Shown here: piece by piece, positions 15,578 to 20,119 of the stretch
Numbering within the stretch: position 1 is the stretch's first letter
Layout of the letters: the number at the start of each line of letters is the position of its first letter
Assembly (NCBI GenBank): GCA_003266105.1
Contig: MVAA01000086.1
Coordinates: forward strand, 1 to 20,119
Length of the DNA stretch: 20,119 nt
Direction: 5' to 3'
Source of the DNA: Methanosphaera sp. rholeuAM6
GTDB taxonomy: Archaea; Methanobacteriota; Methanobacteria; Methanobacteriales; Methanobacteriaceae
Translations under genes and position numbers: made by a program
Notes under the pieces: model-generated
What the model was told of the DNA's origin: nothing
Databases searched by the model: none
Seen by the model: only the letters and a program-made list of their open reading frames with translations

Positions 15578-18500
15578 CTAAGCAGTTACCTTGAAAGAGG
15601 TATGTACCTCATTAGCATCATAATTGCTGTTACCTTTATAGATAACATCGACTTTCTTGGTTCCAGTAGTCTTCACAGTAAATGAACTGGTGTAGATACC
15701 ATCATTATTGGTCGTTACATGTTTTTCCAATCCATCAACACTGACGTAAATGTTACAGTTTCTAAGTAAAGTATCTGTTTCATCAGTCAATTGACCAGTA
15801 ACGGTAACTTTGCTATTTACTTTAACGTTGGAAATCTTATCCACCGTAAGAGAGGTTTCTCTTTTAAAAACGTTGAATGTTTTGGTGGCGGTTGATTTGC
15901 TGCTAGAATCTTTATATGTAGCAACAACGGTATTTTTACCGCTCATACTGGCTTTAGCAGAGTAAACGTATATTCCATCACTATTTGTTTTAACGCTTAC
16001 GGCCTTGTCATCATTAACTTTCAGTTGAACTTTGGCATTAGCAATTGCTTTACCGTTCTTGTCAGTTAATTTACCTCTGATGGTGTAATTGTTACGATAA
16101 ATCACATCCTTAACCTTATATATAATTAATTTGCTGGTTGTAACAGTAAACTTGGTAGTTGCATCACAACCATTATAATTACTGTTTCCTTTATAGGTAA
16201 CTTTAACAACATTATTACCAACTTTTTTAGCCTCATATGAGTAAGTGAAAACACCACCTTTTGTGGCTTTAACATGTGATTCAACACCATTCACACTAAT
16301 GTAAATGTTGGTATTTCCAAGGTTAATTCCTTCACTACTGGTTAATTTACCTGTGATGACAACATTTGTACCCTGTAAAGTCTCACTAATATCTTTAACA
16401 CTTAATTTAGTATCTCTTTTTAGCACTTTGACTGTTGTATTTGCACTAGTAGCTAAGTACTTGGTGTTACCGTTGTATTCAACTACAACATCCTGAGTGC
16501 CTGCTTGGGTACATTTGAATGAAGCTCTGAAGACTCCTTTCACATCGGATGTTACGTGCTGCTGTTCACCATTGAATGTAACATAGATATTTGTATGTCC
16601 TAGGGTTACACCTGTAACACTGGTAATGCTACCTGTAATTTTAACGGTATCTCTGTAAATGACATTACCAACAGGATTAATAGTTATTACAGATCCCTTC
16701 TTGGTTACAGGTTTGTTGTTTTTGACAATTGTATCATTTTCCGTTGTTTTAACGGCATCGTCACCGGTAACTTTACTCACTACAATGTAGTTGTCAGTAA
16801 CTTTGGCGTTAGTTGTTGAATTAAACAGTATTTCAGAACCTTTGGAACTCTTGATGTTGTTGTTTGTAATTGTTACGCCATCACATGCACCAAAGTACAA
16901 TACGTTGTCATTGCCGGTAGTGTCAATTTTAATTACAACATTGTTTACCTGGGTGTTTTTAGGAACGTTACCCATCCAGTCAATGTAACTTTCAACAGCA
17001 CTGACGTTTTCACCTTTTACGGTGTACTTGGAATCTGCCAGTATGTTGTTGGATGAACCTTCAAGTAAGACTGCACTACCAACCTTTGCATCAAGATTAA
17101 TGTTCAATCCTGTTGCATTAACCTCTTTTGAATATCCTGATCCCATTGCAGTACTGTATATACCATAGGCTTCAGTGCCTGCTGAAGCATATACTGTTCC
17201 GCTTAGGGATGTTTTATATGCATCGAATAACTGGACACCGGCACTGTAGTATGAGGAGGTAACATTGATTCTTGTACCTGTCATCTTAGTGTTTTTGGAA
17301 CGTCCCATGTTAATTCCATACACGTAGTTGCTACCTGTAACAGTTATTCTTGAGTTATTGATGATGTTATCGGTTATGGTTTCACCAAATCCTTTGGATT
17401 GTATGTCAACTCCATCAACACTTGGGAAGTATCCTACCTGTTCTGTTCCGTCAAATATTAACTTGACATTGTCGACAAGGTTTTTGGATGAACTTATGTA
17501 AATTCCGGATGTTTGTGGTGTTCCAACATACTTTGCATCATACTCAACATCGGATGATGGAGCGGTAACGTTTACAGTGGAATTTAAAATCTTATTACTG
17601 TCTTCACTTACTTCTATTGCATGTATAGGACTGTCGCTTTTGACTTTAATGTTTGAATTCTGTATAACGTTTCCTTTTGTATCAAGAAGTACTGCATAAC
17701 CATCATTATGGTTGATGTTGTTGATTTTTATTTTATCAAACGTTATTTTGGCATTGTTTTCAACTGTAATGGTGGTATTGTATAATATTCCATCACCAGT
17801 AACTGTTGCCTTTATGTTACCGAATGTAAAGTCTTTGTTCTTGAAATTGCCATGTAACAATACAATACTGTTGTTCTTGATTAGTCCGGCTTTTAAAACG
17901 GACTCATCATCAAAGTAGTTAGAATATGTTTTGTCAGTAATCATACAGTTAGGGATGTTGTTTTTAATAGCAGTGTCCTTGGAATCGGATGTTACTGCAG
18001 CGTTACCGCAAAGGTCACCAATAACAATGTAGTTGTCGGTTACCTGTCCGCCTTCACATTGGACGAATGATATTTCACTACCTTTTTTACTGTTGATTTT
18101 GTTGTCTGTTATCTTAATGTTCTTGGCTTTGTAGAATCCCATAGCATATTTTTTAGCATTTTTGTCAAGGTTAATCACCATGTTGGTGGCAGTTAAACCA
18201 TTAGGAGTGTTACCCATCCAGTCTTCCTGACAGATAATTGCGGATGCATTTGTACCTTTGACATTGTATGTTGCATCTGCCATAACAGTATCTGATGAAC
18301 CTTCCACCAGTACTGCAGTACTCAGTGGAGCTTCACAGGTAATGTCCAGTCCTGTCAGGTCAATGCCTTTTGAAAAGCTGGAACCCATTGCAGTACTGTA
18401 TAAACCATATGCTTCACTGTCTGCTGAGGAATATATTGTTCCACTAACCTGTGTATCTTCAGCATCAAAGAGCTGAACGGCATCACTGTAATATGCAGAA

Positions 18501-19411
18501 GTGACATTGAAAGTTGTTTCGGTCAGTTTAGTGTTTTTGGAACGGCCAACACTGACTCCATAAACGTAACTGTTACCCTTAACTGTTATTCTGGAATTGG
18601 TAATGGCATTGTCCGTTACGGTTTTTCCATACCCTGTGGATTGTATGTCAATTGCGTCAACACTTGGGAAGTATCCTACCTGTTTGCTACCGTCAAAGGT
18701 TAATGTGACATTGTCAATAAGGTTTTTTGATGAACTTATGTAGATTCCTGATGTTGCAGGTGTTCCCACATAGTTTGCATCGTATACAACGTCTGCTGAC
18801 GGTGCTATGACATTCACTGTAGTGTCGATAATCTTATTGTTGTCTCCACTTACTTCAATGGCATGGATAGGATCATCGCTTTTAACATTAATTTTTGAGT
18901 TTTTGATGGTGTTTGATTTTGTTTCAAGAAGAATAACGTAATCTGAATCCTTATTCTTGTTGTCTATTTTTAATCCATCAAATGTTACCTGTGCCTTGTT
19001 CTGTACTGTAATAACAGTATTTTTCAATGTTGCACTTCCATCGTTACTGACTGTTAACTTTATATTGTCAAATACGAAATCCTTATTGTTAAAAGTACCG
19101 GACAATATAAGGTTACTGTTGTCAGTTACCACATTGTTTTTTAGTGTTGAGTTAGCATCAAAGTACTTTGAATATGTTTTCTCGGTGACTTTGTATTCAT
19201 TGCTACTTCCACTAGCCGTTTTCACGTTATCATCAATATTCTTTACAATATCAGCACTTTCAGTTGTAACAGGTGTTGCATCTGCAGCAACTTCTTCAAT
19301 TGAATCTACGGCACCTGTTTCATCAATTTCAGCTGCAGAAACACAGCCTATTCCAATCATGACTATTGCCAATGTTGCAAACAAGAATATTGCTTTCATA
19401 TTCTTATTCAT
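15578..19411 (-). CDS. Adhesin-like protein: tandem duplicated beta-helix module and four Ig-like domains
   Basis: Secreted protein of 1277 residues. A signal peptide spans about 1-27 (KAIFLFATLAIVMIGIGCVSA). An acidic linker runs to about residue 75. Two tandem copies of one module of roughly 414 residues follow: copy one from Tyr80, copy two from Tyr496. Each starts YSKYFD or YSNYFD, then LxGxFxNKDFxF. Both contain the same ordered marks: SDxPIHAIEVS, VGTPxTSGIYISSSKNL, QVGYFPSVD, GRSKNTK, EAYGxYSTAMGS, DWMGN and TDNYIV. The last 370 residues or so are four Ig-like domains; three carry a closely similar NIYVxVNGxExHV strand. No anchor is visible. The chosen start has only a weak GATGAT upstream; an internal ATG four codons later has no better site. 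It converges with the preceding gene. The cap motif is shared with the adhesin at 2644-6762, so the two belong to one family. Ligand unknown. Confidence 0.88.
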   Translation of the reverse strand: MNKNMKAIFLFATLAIVMIGIGCVSAAEIDETGAVDSIEEVAADATPVTTESADIVKNIDDNVKTASGSSNEYKVTEKTYSKYFDANSTLKNNVVTDNSNLILSGTFNNKDFVFDNIKLTVSNDGSATLKNTVITVQNKAQVTFDGLKIDNKNKDSDYVILLETKSNTIKNSKINVKSDDPIHAIEVSGDNNKIIDTTVNVIAPSADVVYDANYVGTPATSGIYISSSKNLIDNVTLTFDGSKQVGYFPSVDAIDIQSTGYGKTVTDNAITNSRITVKGNSYVYGVSVGRSKNTKLTETTFNVTSAYYSDAVQLFDAEDTQVSGTIYSSADSEAYGLYSTAMGSSFSKGIDLTGLDITCEAPLSTAVLVEGSSDTVMADATYNVKGTNASAIICQEDWMGNTPNGLTATNMVINLDKNAKKYAMGFYKAKNIKITDNKINSKKGSEISFVQCEGGQVTDNYIVIGDLCGNAAVTSDSKDTAIKNNIPNCMITDKTYSNYFDDESVLKAGLIKNNSIVLLHGNFKNKDFTFGNIKATVTGDGILYNTTITVENNAKITFDKIKINNINHNDGYAVLLDTKGNVIQNSNIKVKSDSPIHAIEVSEDSNKILNSTVNVTAPSSDVEYDAKYVGTPQTSGIYISSSKNLVDNVKLIFDGTEQVGYFPSVDGVDIQSKGFGETITDNIINNSRITVTGSNYVYGINMGRSKNTKMTGTRINVTSSYYSAGVQLFDAYKTSLSGTVYASAGTEAYGIYSTAMGSGYSKEVNATGLNINLDAKVGSAVLLEGSSNNILADSKYTVKGENVSAVESYIDWMGNVPKNTQVNNVVIKIDTTGNDNVLYFGACDGVTITNNNIKSSKGSEILFNSTTNAKVTDNYIVVSKVTGDDAVKTTENDTIVKNNKPVTKKGSVITINPVGNVIYRDTVKITGSITSVTGVTLGHTNIYVTFNGEQQHVTSDVKGVFRASFKCTQAGTQDVVVEYNGNTKYLATSANTTVKVLKRDTKLSVKDISETLQGTNVVITGKLTSSEGINLGNTNIYISVNGVESHVKATKGGVFTYSYEAKKVGNNVVKVTYKGNSNYNGCDATTKFTVTTSKLIIYKVKDVIYRNNYTIRGKLTDKNGKAIANAKVQLKVNDDKAVSVKTNSDGIYVYSAKASMSGKNTVVATYKDSSSKSTATKTFNVFKRETSLTVDKISNVKVNSKVTVTGQLTDETDTLLRNCNIYVSVDGLEKHVTTNNDGIYTSSFTVKTTGTKKVDVIYKGNSNYDANEVHTSFKVTA
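16710..19174 (-). repeat. Tandem duplication of about 1.24 kb inside the minus-strand adhesin
   Basis: Copy one runs from about 19174 down to 17933 and copy two from about 17926 down to 16710. Matching points lie 1242 bases apart: for example CTTGGGAAGTATCCTACCTG begins at both 17421 and 18663. The copies are still clearly alike at DNA level but have diverged at many third positions and by small in-frame indels, so the duplication is not brand new. Confidence 0.85.
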
Positions 19412-19450
19412 TTAAATCATCTATATTTAATAATTCTTTTTTTAAGTAGA

Positions 19451-19463
19451 AGTTATATAAAAA
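19451..19463 (-). promoter_or_regulatory. TATA box of the minus-strand adhesin gene
   Basis: On the minus strand the word TTTTTATATAACT lies about 40-50 bases before the start codon at 19411. That gives a transcription start near 19430 and a leader of about 20 bases, which suits the weak ribosome binding site. It is the clearest archaeal TATA box in the window. Confidence 0.5.
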
Positions 19464-19921
19464 TCATTTAAATCAATCATTTTAAAATGAAAGTAATCTT
19501 TAAACAGTTATAAATTTTCATTTAATCTCTTTAAACAATTTTTTACTTCTATGTAATTATATACAATGACTTATTATTTAATATTGTTGTTTTAAGTAAA
19601 ATGAGACTTATTTTGAAAATAAAAGGGGGGGGATAATGTTTTATGTATGAAACAATTGATTTTGATTTATTTTACCCATAAATCCACATTATTTTACTAT
19701 TATTCTTATCTTGAAATATGAGTAACGGATTTAAAAAGCAGTTCTAATGCATGTGCCATTGTAGAGTGATGGAAGAGTGAACATCTCTTTTCAAAAGAAT
19801 GGATAATTAATGATATATCATCATCACTTGTCCGTAAAAACAATAAATAAAAACATTTAATATCCACAGAAAAGCTTGAATATAAGTCAGATAATAAAAC
19901 AAGAAAATAATATAATGGGGA
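19464..19921. other. Intergenic region with no supported gene
   Basis: This stretch separates two minus-strand genes. I see no convincing coding sequence. It contains a run of eight Gs (19625-19632) in otherwise AT-rich DNA, directly followed by ATAATG and tiny frames that stop within 12 codons. It also has a perfect 12-base palindrome ATGATATATCAT (19810-19821). On the minus strand, the frame of the gch3 gene stays open for about 70 codons past its stop, to about 19712, but the text (for example TMAHALELLFKS) is not recognisable. It should hold the gch3 terminator; only a weak T-rich stretch follows that stop. Confidence 0.5.
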
Positions 19922-20119
19922 TTAGTCATGGAAAACTATTACGGTATCGTCAGTTAGATCTGCCCTGATATCCTCCAGTCCTAAATCGGCCAGATCAGCT
20001 GCACGACCTGCCTTACGCGAAATTCCCACACCGGCCTTTAGGGTCACTCCACTTTTTTTTCCAACATTCAGCAAGGCTTCTCTCAATGCACTCTTGGTTA
20101 TTCCATTGGATGGTGCCAT
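19922..20119 (-). CDS. gch3: GTP cyclohydrolase III (GTP cyclohydrolase IIa), C-terminal part; gene runs off the window
   Basis: Only the last 65 codons are in the window; the start lies beyond the right edge. The Met encoded at the edge is internal. The text MAPSNG, then GVTLKAGVGISRKAGRAADL and ADLGLEDIR, matches my memory of the C-terminal region of archaeal GTP cyclohydrolase III, where it directly follows the GGDNF motif of a GGDEF-like nucleotide-binding fold. The enzyme opens the guanine ring of GTP, giving 2-amino-5-formylamino-6-ribosylaminopyrimidinone phosphate and two phosphates. In methanogens this feeds riboflavin and deazaflavin (F420) synthesis. The GGDN motif itself would lie just outside the window, so the call rests on this short tail. 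Codon use is less A-rich than in the adhesins, as expected of a housekeeping gene. Confidence 0.78.
   Translation of the reverse strand: MAPSNGITKSALREALLNVGKKSGVTLKAGVGISRKAGRAADLADLGLEDIRADLTDDTVIVFHD

Noticed and set aside
19330..19411. Lipobox at GIGC in the minus-strand adhesin signal peptide
   Set aside because: The residue three before the cysteine is Gly rather than Leu/Val/Ile, and an ordinary cleavage site (VSA) follows, so a lipoprotein call is not supported.
18957..19415. Plus-strand frame of 152 codons opposite the signal peptide of the minus-strand adhesin
   Set aside because: It is the exact antisense of a well-supported coding region and has no recognisable domain of its own.
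20117..20119. The Met at the right edge as the true start of a 65-residue protein
   Set aside because: The text matches the C-terminal end of GTP cyclohydrolase III and starts in the middle of its conserved segment, so the gene is simply cut by the window.

Overview
The window looks like a strictly anaerobic archaeon of the order Methanobacteriales, most likely Methanosphaera or Methanobrevibacter. The DNA is very AT-rich. Starts are preceded by strong GGAGG/GGTGA ribosome binding sites. Several giant secreted 'adhesin-like' proteins with right-handed beta-helix and Ig-like domains are present, and the right edge carries the C-terminus of an archaeal-type GTP cyclohydrolase III. Genus is an inference from this mix; no rRNA or other marker is in the window.

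Layout. Positions 34-300 (minus strand) hold what I read as the decayed end of another adhesin gene, its Ig-like domain spread over three frames. A tight three-gene operon follows on the plus strand (742-2446): a seven-helix DUF2162-type membrane protein, a MotA/TolQ/ExbB-type proton channel protein, and a DUF2149 protein that resembles ExbD. A 1372-residue adhesin-like protein (2644-6762) comes next. After it is a 1879-residue CobN-family chelatase-like protein (7025-12664) with a signal peptide and a C-terminal membrane anchor. A second adhesin-like protein with GGAIYN-type repeats (12791-15280) ends the plus-strand block. Facing it on the minus strand is a third adhesin-like protein (15578-19411), built from two tandem copies of a beta-helix module plus four Ig-like domains. 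An untranslated stretch of about 500 bases separates it from the partial gch3 gene at the right edge.

How it may work together. The DUF2162, ExbB-like, DUF2149 and membrane-anchored CobN-like proteins correspond, as far as I can recall, to the HmuT, HmuU, HmuV and HmuS proteins of the haem-utilisation operon of Bacteroidota. My main proposal is that the window carries an archaeal counterpart: a chelatase-fold protein outside the membrane, without the ATPase partners of cytoplasmic CobN, energised by a proton-driven ExbB/ExbD-like motor, and acting on an external metal-tetrapyrrole (haem, corrinoid or similar). The substrate cannot be read from the sequence. The adhesins probably mediate contact with other cells or surfaces; they sit beside and inside this locus but need not belong to it functionally.
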